From contig JANQMO010000059.1 in NCBI GenBank assembly GCA_028280025.1, positions 1 to 51,894 on the forward strand: a stretch of DNA of 51,894 bases, read 5' to 3'. Under the pieces are notes generated by a model. It made no database searches. It worked only from the letters and a program-made list of their open reading frames with translations, and was not told the origin of the DNA. This stretch comes from Chlorobium sp. GTDB taxonomy: Bacteria; Bacteroidota; Chlorobiia; Chlorobiales; Chlorobiaceae. Position 1 is the stretch's first letter, and every line of letters begins with the position of its first letter. Position numbers and translations under genes: made by a program. Positions 24,801 through 32,508 of this stretch are shown one piece after another.

Positions 24801-25013
24801 CGACTCGAGAAAACTCCTGACGCCTTCCATACGCGGCTTGCCGTCAACATAATTGAGGTAATCAAGGGCAGGATCAAACGGTATGAAGGGTTCATTGTTT
24901 GCTTCGGCATACTCCTTCAGGAAATCGTTGAACATCGATTCCCACGCGAGGCTGTGGATTTTTGCGGTTCCTGTTACAACTCCGTCCAGATCGAAAATGA
25001 CTCCTGTAAGCAT
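21861..25013 (-). CDS. Beta-phosphoglucomutase / GH65 disaccharide phosphorylase fusion
   Basis: A 1050-residue two-domain protein. Residues 1-225 are a HAD beta-phosphoglucomutase (nucleophile region GVIFDLDGVVTG, Asp 8 and Asp 10; VVEDAISGVQAG). Residues about 250-1030 are a glycoside hydrolase family 65 phosphorylase with FWDEIYILPFF and the catalytic-acid segment MGPDEFHE (Glu near 743). GH65 enzymes split trehalose, kojibiose, nigerose or maltose with phosphate to beta-glucose-1-phosphate. The mutase turns this into glucose-6-phosphate, so the fusion channels the product. Fusion in this order is known in the family. The disaccharide is not determined here. Confidence 0.88.
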   Translation of the reverse strand: MLTGVIFDLDGVVTGTAKIHSLAWESMFNDFLKEYAEANNEPFIPFDPALDYLNYVDGKPRMEGVRSFLESRDIELPFGGIDDVPEMPTICGLGNRKNEVFTDILKKEGPEVFESTVEFIRELKSRGIRIGIASSSRNCKLILELAKLEDLFETRVDGEVSLELGLKGKPNPDIFTTAAANLGLHPHDCVVVEDAISGVQAGSAGNFGLVLGIAREIEGMKLLEEGADIVVRDLGEISVDEVFEWFEKDLIEDGWNLSYATFKPEEEKLRETLTAIGNGYLGTRGAYEGSKASVHHYPGTYLAGIFNKIPSEVHGETIYNNDFVNCPNWLPIEFRICCGDFIDPFEQTILSYHHELDIQKAVMSREIVFQDNLGRISRIASKRFASMDAPHVCAMEYSFTPINYSGDIEFRSAIDGRIENKGVARYSALASDHLEHIDGGSSGNGVFLHVQTNGSHYQVVTHARNSVKVSGSPVNAKKTLTASPRYAAELIKLPLEKGQECRLEKVVTYHTSLDKDHSDPRAAGDKALAETGEYSDLFEAHVSAWQKLWEHGNISIDGDRFSQKALRFHTYHLLGTASPHNTSIDAGMPARGLNGEAYRGHIFWDEIYILPFFTHHYPDIAKALLMYRYNRLDAARDYARENGYHGAMFPWQTADDGSEETQIVHYNPQSGTWGPDLSRNQRHVSIAVFYNTWRYAHETGDTEFLEQYGAELLFEVARFWASIARHRPDTDRYHIEGVMGPDEFHEQLPESRKEGLKDNAYTNIMTAWLLEKAVELSETLQPSVMDRLVTDIKLGYDEIEEWKKICSSMHIILTKDGILEQFDGYMTLKELDWEHYRNKYGNIHRMDRILKAEGDSPDYYKVAKQADVLMTFYALPPAEVKEILERNGHHIDDPEKLIRENYQYYEPRTSHGSTLSKVVHAIISSYLHDGHLTAWRWFTESLKSDLKDTQGGTTQEGIHCGVMGGTLDTVARYFAGISFANNILNVHPNLPEHWRSLDLTTCFRKNRYRIVITRKTITVHLLDSPEKSATVNIAGHKTTIERGKSACGNC

Positions 25014-25073
25014 AATAGATGAAAGCGGTTAAAATATGATATGAGGCGATATATGGATACATGGAAAAAGGTG

Positions 25074-26333
25074 CTACAAAGAAAGCAGGCCAAGAATAGT
25101 CAGGAGAATATCAGGTGACGGCACGATCATGCTTTGGGGGCAGATCTCCTGTACTTCCCGGGCGAGCTTCTCATTTCTGGTGACAAAGACGGCCCACACG
25201 TCATCGCAGATTTCAACTGCTGTTTTCAGCATCGGTATGTCCGAGGGTGTGTCGCCGCAGACGAGGTTCGGGCCGTGGCTTGTATCGATATCAATCTTGT
25301 TGCAGATGAATTCAAGCCCGTCGCCCTTGTCGAAATCCTTGACGGAACCTTTTCCTTTCTGATCGATCGTAAGGATGATCTCGATATCGAGACCGGTATC
25401 TTCTATGCGGAAATTTCTGTGTTCGGGGTCGAGCTCATCGACAATGCTTTTGACCTTTTCAAGAAAAGCGGTCGATTCTTCGGGATTGATCGAGCGGGTG
25501 ATATCCTGGCGTGCGATGGTTGTCTGTCCGAACTTGAATTGCAGTGCGGATCCTATGAAATTGAACTTTTCGAAATGGGGATCCTCGAGCAGCTGGCGCA
25601 TTCTGTCATTGAGCAGGTGGATCATTTCCTGCTTTTCAGCGTCGATCGGGAAGCTGTGGAAGTCCCCTTCAGGATCGATGAATTCCCTGCCTTTCGAGCC
25701 CGCGTAGTAAAAGATGCCGCTGGGATTGATCGAAACGTTGAGGATGCCGAAATCTTTTAGCGGGGCCGAGGTGATGAATATCGGATAGCTGCAGCGGTTT
25801 TTTGCGAATCTCGAGAGGAATACCGAATTGTAGATCGGCTGGACCGATGAACGATACCTTCCGCAGTAGTTGTTTGTCGTTCCGTCACGGTCGGTGATAA
25901 AGGCATTGAACGATTTACCGTGCAGCTTTTCTATACCTTCGTTGACATACCTGCGGAAATCGGGAATAAATTTGGCAAGGTAGTTGATGAAATGGTCCTC
26001 TCCGTACTCGAGGTAGTATATATCTTTTTTAAGCTCCCTGATCTCATAGGTCAGATCGACTTCGATCTGTTTTTTCCCGTCGAGCCGCAGAACCCTCTGG
26101 CCGGTGTAGTCGTCGATATGGATGGTTTCAAGCGAGTAGAGCGCGTTTTTCAGTGATTCTATACACTGCTGGCCCACAACCCGCTGTTTCATAATGTTGC
26201 GGACAAGGGGCTGACGCAGGTCGCGGGTTTCGGATTTGAGCTGGTAGAGTTCCTTCAGCGTTCGGATATCCTGAAGAGAGATAGGGTTGGCACATGTTTC
26301 GAGTTGCGTTTCTTTGAGATTGATATGTTGCAT
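25074..26333 (-). CDS. HAD superfamily phosphatase, trehalose-phosphatase-like
   Basis: A 419-residue protein. After a roughly 140-residue helical N-terminal extension, the HAD core begins at FITDRDGTTNN (nucleophile Asp 148, acid Asp 150). It continues with motif II IFITSAPLKDFG and ends with KGDGLEFICNKI and motif III/IV LVCGDTPSDIPML. This is the type IIB cap arrangement of sucrose/trehalose phosphatases. It lies 60 bases upstream of the PGM/GH65 fusion in the same direction, suggesting one pathway of disaccharide formation or mobilisation. The long N-terminal extension is unexplained. Confidence 0.68.
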   Translation of the reverse strand: MQHINLKETQLETCANPISLQDIRTLKELYQLKSETRDLRQPLVRNIMKQRVVGQQCIESLKNALYSLETIHIDDYTGQRVLRLDGKKQIEVDLTYEIRELKKDIYYLEYGEDHFINYLAKFIPDFRRYVNEGIEKLHGKSFNAFITDRDGTTNNYCGRYRSSVQPIYNSVFLSRFAKNRCSYPIFITSAPLKDFGILNVSINPSGIFYYAGSKGREFIDPEGDFHSFPIDAEKQEMIHLLNDRMRQLLEDPHFEKFNFIGSALQFKFGQTTIARQDITRSINPEESTAFLEKVKSIVDELDPEHRNFRIEDTGLDIEIILTIDQKGKGSVKDFDKGDGLEFICNKIDIDTSHGPNLVCGDTPSDIPMLKTAVEICDDVWAVFVTRNEKLAREVQEICPQSMIVPSPDILLTILGLLSL

Positions 26334-26437
26334 GGGTATCCGGATGCTAAGACGTAGCGCAATTTCAGGAAAATGTCAAACAATCTATGAAAAGATCGGG
26401 TCATTCACCTTACTTTTTGCGAAAAAGTAACGTTGGG

Positions 26438-27094
26438 TCATATTTCGGTACTCGTCCTGTTTGCCGAAAACAGGGAGACGATATGCTTGACAATCTTGTG
26501 GTGCAATACCTGGGGATCATCACAAGCGTTCAGCAAAACAAAACGATCGTTGTGTTCCGCAAGTTTCATGTAACCGTCCCTGACGCGCTGGTAAAATCCA
26601 AGGCCTGAATTTTCCATTCGGTCAAGTTCGTTCTCTTCAAAGGCAAGGGGAATCGACTTTTCTGAAAATTTTCTGATAAGGGCGTCTTCAGGTGAAATAT
26701 CCAGGTAGAACGTGATATCGGGAACCAGTCCGGAGGAGGCAATGGCGTTGATTGACTGCAGAACATCGAGATCGAGACCCCTGCCATACCCCTGGTATGC
26801 GGTTGTGGAATCGTAGAAGCGGTCAAGAATCACCACCGTCCTCTTTTCGAGAGCCGGCAGGATGGTGTGCTGAACAAGTTCTGCGCGGCTTGCTGAAAAC
26901 AGGAGGAGTTCGCCGATCGGGGTAATATCATGTTTGTTTTCAAGCAGGAGGTCACGGATTTTTTCAGCTACAATTGTGCCGCCCGGTTCTCTCAGAACGA
27001 GGACGTCGTGATTGTTTTCCGTCAGGTATTTCTTCAGTTTTTTGACTTGCGTCGATTTCCCTGCTCCGTCTATCCCTTCAAATGTGATGAGCAT
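26438..27094 (-). CDS. tmk: Thymidylate kinase
   Basis: A 218-residue enzyme converting dTMP to dTDP. The P-loop is FEGIDGAGKSTQ (residues 4-15), followed by LREPGGT. The DRX motif is VILDRFYDSTTAYQGYGRG (about 93-111), followed by PDITFYLDISPEDALIR; the lid region is short. Length is typical. The start is fixed by the P-loop at residue 4. It is 12 bases downstream of the alpha/beta hydrolase gene, probably co-transcribed. Confidence 0.95.
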   Translation of the reverse strand: MLITFEGIDGAGKSTQVKKLKKYLTENNHDVLVLREPGGTIVAEKIRDLLLENKHDITPIGELLLFSASRAELVQHTILPALEKRTVVILDRFYDSTTAYQGYGRGLDLDVLQSINAIASSGLVPDITFYLDISPEDALIRKFSEKSIPLAFEENELDRMENSGLGFYQRVRDGYMKLAEHNDRFVLLNACDDPQVLHHKIVKHIVSLFSANRTSTEI

Positions 27095-27106
27095 GGCCGC
27101 GTATTC

Positions 27107-27949
27107 TTATTGTTCGTCAAGGAGAAAGCGGGTGACCGTCCGGCTGAACGGTTCAGGATATTCAAGCATGGGCGCATGACCGCAATCCTTGAAAATATAC
27201 AGCTTCGAATCCGAAATTTCTTTCTGAACTGTCAGGGCGACAGATGGAGAAATATACTGATCATGATCACCCCATAAAATCAGCACAGGAAGTGTGAGAC
27301 GTTTCAGCTGCGGCCTCAGGCCTGTTCTCGACAGGTCAAGGTGTTTGAAATTCCTGTTGAGTGCCATGACCGTTTCTATGGCTTCTTTGTCTCTTGAGAT
27401 CGTCAGGTTTTTTTGATAGGACTCGGCATTGACACGTTGATGATCGTGAAATGCCGTTTTGAACGCTTTTGAGGCGACAGTTTGGCTGGTGAAGACTTTT
27501 TTCAGGACCTGTTTGATCCCCGGCAGACTGATGCCTCGTATCCAGCCGGGAACATCGAGAAAACCATCGGTATTGCTCAAAACCAGCCTGCTGAACGTAC
27601 CGGGAAAAAGTATTTCCGTCGCCAAAAGATATTTGCCCCCCATGGAGTGACCGACGCCATAAACATCACTATCTCCGGGGTTCCGTTTCTTTGCAAGAAA
27701 TTCATTGATCAGGGATGAATAGAGCTCCAGCGAATAAGGAGCCTTACCTGGTTTTTCAGATCCGCCGAAACCCAGCAGGTCAAGCGCGAGAACCCTGAAA
27801 GAAGTGGATAAAAGGGGAATGACCTGTTCAAAAAAGTCAAGGGAACATGAAATGCCGTGAAGAAGAAAGAGGATGGGACCGGATCCTCCCGTATCGAGAA
27901 AACGGTGGCGGTGACCGCCCAATACTATCGTGCCGTTGTTTTCAGTCAT
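27107..27949 (-). CDS. Alpha/beta hydrolase
   Basis: A 280-residue alpha/beta-hydrolase fold. The oxyanion segment is FLLHGISCSLDFFEQVIPLL, with ALDLLGFGGSEKP following. The nucleophile elbow is GVGHSMGGKYLL (Ser near 106), the acid segment LPVLILWGDHDQYISP and the His region DCGHAPMLEYPE. All three catalytic residues are visible. The nearest named relatives would be BchO-like or haloalkane/esterase-type hydrolases; the substrate is unknown. It precedes tmk in the same direction. Confidence 0.82.
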   Translation of the reverse strand: MTENNGTIVLGGHRHRFLDTGGSGPILFLLHGISCSLDFFEQVIPLLSTSFRVLALDLLGFGGSEKPGKAPYSLELYSSLINEFLAKKRNPGDSDVYGVGHSMGGKYLLATEILFPGTFSRLVLSNTDGFLDVPGWIRGISLPGIKQVLKKVFTSQTVASKAFKTAFHDHQRVNAESYQKNLTISRDKEAIETVMALNRNFKHLDLSRTGLRPQLKRLTLPVLILWGDHDQYISPSVALTVQKEISDSKLYIFKDCGHAPMLEYPEPFSRTVTRFLLDEQ

Positions 27950-28041
27950 AGTGTCTTGAAGTTTGGTCTGGTGTTTTCATAAACTTAAAAAATATGATGG
28001 AAGTTGGAGGGGAATCGTAAATGGGGAATGTGGGATGAAGA

Positions 28042-28069
28042 GTTCTTGGTTCTGAGTTCTTGGTTCTCA
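28042..28069. repeat. 7-bp tandem repeat (GTTCTNN), four units
   Basis: gttcttg, gttctga, gttcttg, gttctca in tandem. Confidence 0.88.
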
Positions 28070-28120
28070 GTGGGAGGATAATTGCCTTGGCGAAAAGATT
28101 GAGGAGAATCGTTCTTTATA

Positions 28121-28165
28121 ATGTATAGGACATATAGGACTTATGAGACCTATAGGTCCTATAAG
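28121..28165. repeat. 9-bp tandem repeat (ACNTATAGG), five units
   Basis: atgtatagg, acatatagg, acttatgag, acctatagg, tcctataag. The period is 9 bases, as for the GTGGAC arrays, but the unit differs. Confidence 0.85.
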
Positions 28166-28563
28166 AAGATAATTCGCTGTTTCCCGGTTCTCAGTTCTGA
28201 GCAGGAGGAATGTAGGGACAACCCTTGCGGTTGCCCGGTGTGCACTTTGGTCATTTTCGTCCTTTTTCTCTTTTACTCCAGTTCGAAAACAAATCAACAA
28301 AAACTTCAAGTCCGTTGAATAAGCGAAGCGAGCGGAAAGTGAAGGAGTAAGGAGCCAGGAGTAGCTCACTTTGTTCGCAGGAGTAAGAAGAAAAAGGCAA
28401 AAGGTATAATGAAAAATGTGTTACGTGTTATGTATTAGGCAAAAGAAGGGGGGGAAATTTATCCATTTAACATAACGCAGCCCTGTAGTACGGATGATTT
28501 CGTTCAAGGCCAAGGAATACCTGTTCTTCCGTAGTGGAGTGTTTTAGTGTATTGAAACAACGC

Positions 28564-28705
28564 CAAGTCCGTTGAATAAGCGAAGCGAGCGTTTCGAGAA
28601 CAAGGCGAACGGAGCGCAGAAACCGGAATGTACTAATGTACATGAGGATTTCGAGCACCGCTCAACGCAGTTATCGGAAGGCGCAGCCGCTTATTCAACG
28701 GACTT
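28564..28705. mobile_element. MITE-like element with 18-bp terminal inverted repeats
   Basis: AAGTCCGTTGAATAAGCG at 28565-28582 is the exact reverse complement of 28688-28705. The enclosed 105 bases have no gene. A solitary 28-bp copy of the left end lies at 28307-28334. The right end abuts the SDR stop codon (28704-28706). No clear target-site duplication is seen. Confidence 0.6.
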
Positions 28706-29405
28706 AGTGGGGTTGCCCTGTGGGGCGGATGAGCACCTGATTGATATCGACGTGCGGCGGCTGGTTGACGGCGTACATGACTGCGCTGGCGACATCGTCC
28801 GGTTGCAGTTCCGGCGTGCCGGGTTTCGGTACGTCGCCCCAGAACGGGGTATCGACAACGCCCGGCTCGATAAGGGTAACCCTGACACCGGTTTCCACCA
28901 TCTCGTTCCGCACAGCCTGCGCTATCGCGTTCACAGCCCATTTGGTGGCCGAATAGAGGTTGCGAATGGAGGTTATATGCCCGACGACCGAGCCGGTAAT
29001 GAGAAAATGCCCTCCGGTCTTGACAAGTTCGGGAAGGGTGAGGCGTGCTGTGGCGGCGGCACCGAAAACGTTGGTGAGTACCATTTCCTTCCATTCGTCG
29101 AGCTTGTCAACCCCGCCGTAGAAGGGGGAGCCTTTTGAAAATCCCGCGTTGGCAAAAACCACGTCTATCCGGCCGAACTGTTCAAGAGCGGTATCTACAG
29201 CACGTTGCTGGGTTTTCCAGTCAGCCACATCGCATGCAGCAGCTATGGTGTTATCCGGGCCGAGCTCCTCGCGGAGCACCTCAAGCCTTGCGAACGAACG
29301 TGCGGCAAGCACTACCCTGTGGCCGGCTTTTGCAGCCTGTCTGGCGACTGCTTCCCCGATACCCGAGGAGGCTCCGGTGATAAGAAAAACTTTGGAGTTA
29401 TGCAT
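28704..29405 (-). CDS. Short-chain dehydrogenase/reductase (SDR)
   Basis: A 233-residue classical SDR. The cofactor motif is FLITGASSGIGEAVA (TGxxxGIG at about residues 9-15), followed by VVLAARS. NAG is present in VVFANAGFSKG, catalytic Ser in GSVVGHI and the YxxxK motif is YSATKWAV. ARS after the second strand suggests NADP. A longer frame to 29462 is possible; the shorter start places the Rossmann motif as usual. The stop codon lies inside the terminal repeat of a small element, so the original C-terminus may have been altered by insertion. Confidence 0.82.
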   Translation of the reverse strand: MHNSKVFLITGASSGIGEAVARQAAKAGHRVVLAARSFARLEVLREELGPDNTIAAACDVADWKTQQRAVDTALEQFGRIDVVFANAGFSKGSPFYGGVDKLDEWKEMVLTNVFGAAATARLTLPELVKTGGHFLITGSVVGHITSIRNLYSATKWAVNAIAQAVRNEMVETGVRVTLIEPGVVDTPFWGDVPKPGTPELQPDDVASAVMYAVNQPPHVDINQVLIRPTGQPH

Positions 29406-29554
29406 GGCAGATTTTTCAGGCTGATAAAGAATGAACGGGATCGGCTCTGCGTTCAGCATCAAAAAAACGCAGAAATAGACGAAAAAAGAGCATTTGTTTA
29501 AATTTTCATGCCCGTGGTGATGTTACAATAAAAAATAAAAACAGCTTTTTCCCC

Positions 29555-31261
29555 ATGCATCATTTTGAACAGGAGATATCAATTGTCTTCGGAGGTGCTG
29601 CAGGTCAGGGTGTGCAGACTATAGCCGACGCACTCGTCAAGGTCCTGAAAAGAAACGGCTATTTCGTGTTTGCCAGCACTGAATTCATGTCCCGCATCAG
29701 GGGCGGCAGCAATTCCACCGAAGTAAGGATCACGGATAAAAAACGCAGGGCATATGTGCGGCGCATCGATCTCCTTGTGGCGCTCAATCCTGAAGCGGTC
29801 GATCATCTCAAGGACCGTATTACAGGATCAACCCTTGTTTTTGCCGAAAGAGATCATCTCGCAGAAAAGAACATCAAGGGGTATATCGAGACGCCGATAT
29901 CCGACTTGGCGAGAGAGGCGGGAAATCCGATTTTCTCGAACACCGTGGCCGTAGGCATGGTATTGGGACTTCTTGGCATTTCTCCGGATGCTTTCAACGA
30001 GTACCTTTCCGTCCAGTTTGCGTCTAAAGGCGAAGAGGTTGTTGCGAAGAATATTGCAGCAGCCAGGCTTGGATATGATTTCGGCACTGAAACAGCCGAG
30101 AAGAACAGGATTGAAGTGTCGATCACGCCTGCCGACATCCCTTCCGATGAGCTGCTCATTGATGGAAACGCGGCCGTTGGTATCGGGACGGTTGCCGCCG
30201 GCTGCAGCTTTATTTCTTCCTACCCCATGTCTCCGGGAACAGGCCTGTTGACATTTCTTGCCCGCAGGGCTGACGACTTCAATATTATTGTTGACCAGGC
30301 CGAAGACGAGATAGCGGCAATCAATGCCGCGCTGGGTGCGTCATATGCCGGTGCGAGGGCGATTGTCAGCACTTCCGGGGGCGGATTTGCGCTTATGGAA
30401 GAGGGGATCAGTCTTGCCGGTGTAACCGAGGTTCCTGTTGTGGTGCATATCGGCCAGCGTCCGGGGCCGGCAACAGGGTTGCCGACACGCACCGAACAGG
30501 GTGACCTCAATCTTTCTTTATATGCTGGCCACGGAGATTTTTCCAGGGTGATTCTTGCACCCGGCTCGTTTCCTCAGGCCATAGAGCTTATGCAGCGGGC
30601 GTTTAACCTTGCCGACAAATACCAGACAACCGTTTTTGTGCTGACCGACCAGTTTTTCCTCGATTCAGTAGCTTCTGTTCCCAGAGCCGGGATTGTCAGG
30701 AGTCCGATTGAAAGGCATATCGTAAAAACGGACAGGGAATACAAAAGATATTCTTTCACGGCAAGCGGCCTTTCTCCGAGAGGCGTTCCGGGATATGGCG
30801 ACGGGATTGTGAAGGCAGATTCTCATGAGCATGATGAATCCGGTCACCTGACCGAAAATTTCGGTATTCGTCGGAAAATGGTTCATAAACGGCTTCAGCG
30901 TCTCGAAAAGCTTCGGCTTGAATCACCTCAACCTGAGCGTTTCGGACCGTCTGACGCAGGAGTGCTTGTTGTGTGCTGGGGATCGAACAGGGGAGTGCTG
31001 GAGGAGGCGCTTGACAAACTGGGCAGAAAAGACCTTGCCGGACTGCATTTTTGTCAGCTGTATCCTTTGCATCCCGACGTTGGCGCAATGTTCGAGAACA
31101 AGACAGTGATCGTGCTTGAAAACAATGCGACAGGACAGTTCGGCGACCTGCTCGGCAGAGAATTCGGTGTGCGGATCTCACGGAGAATACTCAAGGCGAC
31201 AGGTGAACCGTTCTCGGTTGAGGAAGTCGTTGATGCATTAAAGGAGGCTCGACATGAATAA
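29555..31261 (+). CDS. korA: 2-oxoglutarate:ferredoxin oxidoreductase, alpha (gamma-alpha) subunit
   Basis: A 568-residue protein. The N-terminal gamma domain (about 1-190) has GGAAGQGVQTIADALVK and STEFMSRIRGGSNSTEVRI. The alpha domain (about 200-568) has GNAAVGIGTVAAGCSFISSY, PMSPGT, VDQAEDEIAAINAALGASYA and STSGGGFALMEEGISLAG. This is the two-subunit KorA type that fixes CO2 onto succinyl-CoA in the reductive TCA cycle of green sulfur bacteria, using reduced ferredoxin. A pyruvate or other 2-oxoacid specificity cannot be excluded from sequence. It overlaps korB by 8 bases. Confidence 0.88.
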   Translation: MHHFEQEISIVFGGAAGQGVQTIADALVKVLKRNGYFVFASTEFMSRIRGGSNSTEVRITDKKRRAYVRRIDLLVALNPEAVDHLKDRITGSTLVFAERDHLAEKNIKGYIETPISDLAREAGNPIFSNTVAVGMVLGLLGISPDAFNEYLSVQFASKGEEVVAKNIAAARLGYDFGTETAEKNRIEVSITPADIPSDELLIDGNAAVGIGTVAAGCSFISSYPMSPGTGLLTFLARRADDFNIIVDQAEDEIAAINAALGASYAGARAIVSTSGGGFALMEEGISLAGVTEVPVVVHIGQRPGPATGLPTRTEQGDLNLSLYAGHGDFSRVILAPGSFPQAIELMQRAFNLADKYQTTVFVLTDQFFLDSVASVPRAGIVRSPIERHIVKTDREYKRYSFTASGLSPRGVPGYGDGIVKADSHEHDESGHLTENFGIRRKMVHKRLQRLEKLRLESPQPERFGPSDAGVLVVCWGSNRGVLEEALDKLGRKDLAGLHFCQLYPLHPDVGAMFENKTVIVLENNATGQFGDLLGREFGVRISRRILKATGEPFSVEEVVDALKEARHE

Positions 31262-32114
31262 TATGACCGTAAATCCTTTCGACATGCGGGGCAAAGACAT
31301 CAACTGGTGTCCCGGATGTGGTAATTACAAGATTCTCGATGCCGTCAAGGGAGCTCTTTCAGAGCTTGATCTGGATCGGCGAAATGTTGTGATCGTTTCC
31401 GGTATCGGGCAAGCGGCAAAAATGCCCCAATACATCAATGCCAACATGTTTAACGGGCTGCATGGCAGGGCGCTGCCTGTCGCCATGGGAATCAAGCTCT
31501 CGAACCGCAACCTGGTTGTCATTGCCGAGTCGGGTGACGGCTGCATGTATGGAGAGGGCGGGAACCATTTCCTGCACGCCATCCGGCGCAACTGCGACAT
31601 AACTGTTCTTGTGCACGACAACATGGTCTACGGCCTGACCAAGGGACAGGCTTCACCTACTTCGCGCATGGGCATGAAAACCTCCCTGCAGTTTAACGGA
31701 GTCATGCTTGAACCGTTCAATCCTGTAGCTGTCGCTCTCGCTCTCGATGCACCCTTTATCGCGCGCGCAAGCGCCGGTGACGGTGAAGAGACGAAAGAGA
31801 TCATCAAGCAGGCGGTTTCATTCAAGGGGTGCTCGGTTGTCGATATATTCCAGCCCTGCGTGATATTCAACAAGATAAACACCTACCAGTGGTTCAGGGA
31901 GAACACCTACTACCTGCCTGACGGTTACGATCCGACCGACCGCAAACTGGCTTTTGAAAAAGCGATCGAAACCGAAAAGCTGCCGCTTGGGGTTATCTAT
32001 CGTCGCGAGGGCCGCGAATTGTATGAGGATCTTCTCGGGATTACCGATACACCTGCATATGAGCAGGGCGTATCCGATAAGGCATTCGAACAGATGCTGG
32101 AGGATTACCGATAA
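31254..32114 (+). CDS. korB: 2-oxoglutarate:ferredoxin oxidoreductase, beta subunit
   Basis: A 286-residue thiamine-pyrophosphate and Fe-S subunit. The N-terminal cluster motif WCPGCGNYKIL (Cys about 20 and 23) is followed by VVIVSGIGQAAKMPQY. The TPP motif is ESGDGCMYGEGGNHFLHAI (GDG about 90-92), followed by VHDNMVYGLTKGQASPTSRM. The fourth Cys ligand is probably in DIFQPCVIFN. It pairs with korA, whose last codons overlap its start, giving translational coupling. Length is typical of KorB. Confidence 0.9.
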   Translation: MNNMTVNPFDMRGKDINWCPGCGNYKILDAVKGALSELDLDRRNVVIVSGIGQAAKMPQYINANMFNGLHGRALPVAMGIKLSNRNLVVIAESGDGCMYGEGGNHFLHAIRRNCDITVLVHDNMVYGLTKGQASPTSRMGMKTSLQFNGVMLEPFNPVAVALALDAPFIARASAGDGEETKEIIKQAVSFKGCSVVDIFQPCVIFNKINTYQWFRENTYYLPDGYDPTDRKLAFEKAIETEKLPLGVIYRREGRELYEDLLGITDTPAYEQGVSDKAFEQMLEDYR

Positions 32115-32508
32115 GGTACTAACGGTTTGCTCTATCCTTTCTCTCGAACGGGCGGCTCCATGCACTCGCCCACCACAAGATTCGGACCCGCTGCGAAAAA
32201 GGCACGTTCCCGTTCGAATGTCCCGCCGATATCGGCTGCTCGTGCCCGCTATCATGACCTCATCCCGAAAAGAGCCTGCAACTGATACAGTGATTCCCGC
32301 TATGTGCAGTTGTTGTTCCGCAGTACCTGAAAAGTCAACATTTACAACGGCAGCCGACAGGGTATCGCTCTTTTTTCCTGGCCTTCTGGCGTAATTCATC
32401 ATGTTATTGTATATCTTTTAATATCTTGAAGATTGTTGATGGCCCCCGTTTCCTGTCGGTCATTTCGTTCTGATTAACGCAACAGGATGCCATAATTTCT
32501 TTTCTCCC
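32115..32508. other. Intergenic stretch without a supported gene
   Basis: A minus-strand open frame covers it (start at 32402, running into korB antisense), but it has no recognisable domain. A 9-bp inverted repeat (TCGAACGGG at 32144-32152, CCCGTTCGA at 32209-32217) is present. It could be a decayed gene; nothing firm can be said. Confidence 0.4.

Larger units (their letters stand above)
27950..28703. other. Repeat-rich gap without a gene
   Basis: No credible gene is seen. It contains a heptamer array (28042-28069), a 9-bp array (28121-28165), a T-rich dispersed repeat (28255-28303), a 28-bp sequence (28307-28334) repeated exactly at 28564-28591, and most of a small inverted-repeat element ending at 28705. 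Short open frames here translate the repeats. Confidence 0.7.

Noticed and set aside
31818..32402. 194-codon minus-strand frame over the korB end and downstream gap
   Set aside because: Half is antisense to korB, and the free half has no recognised domain or ribosome site. The gap is kept as unexplained.
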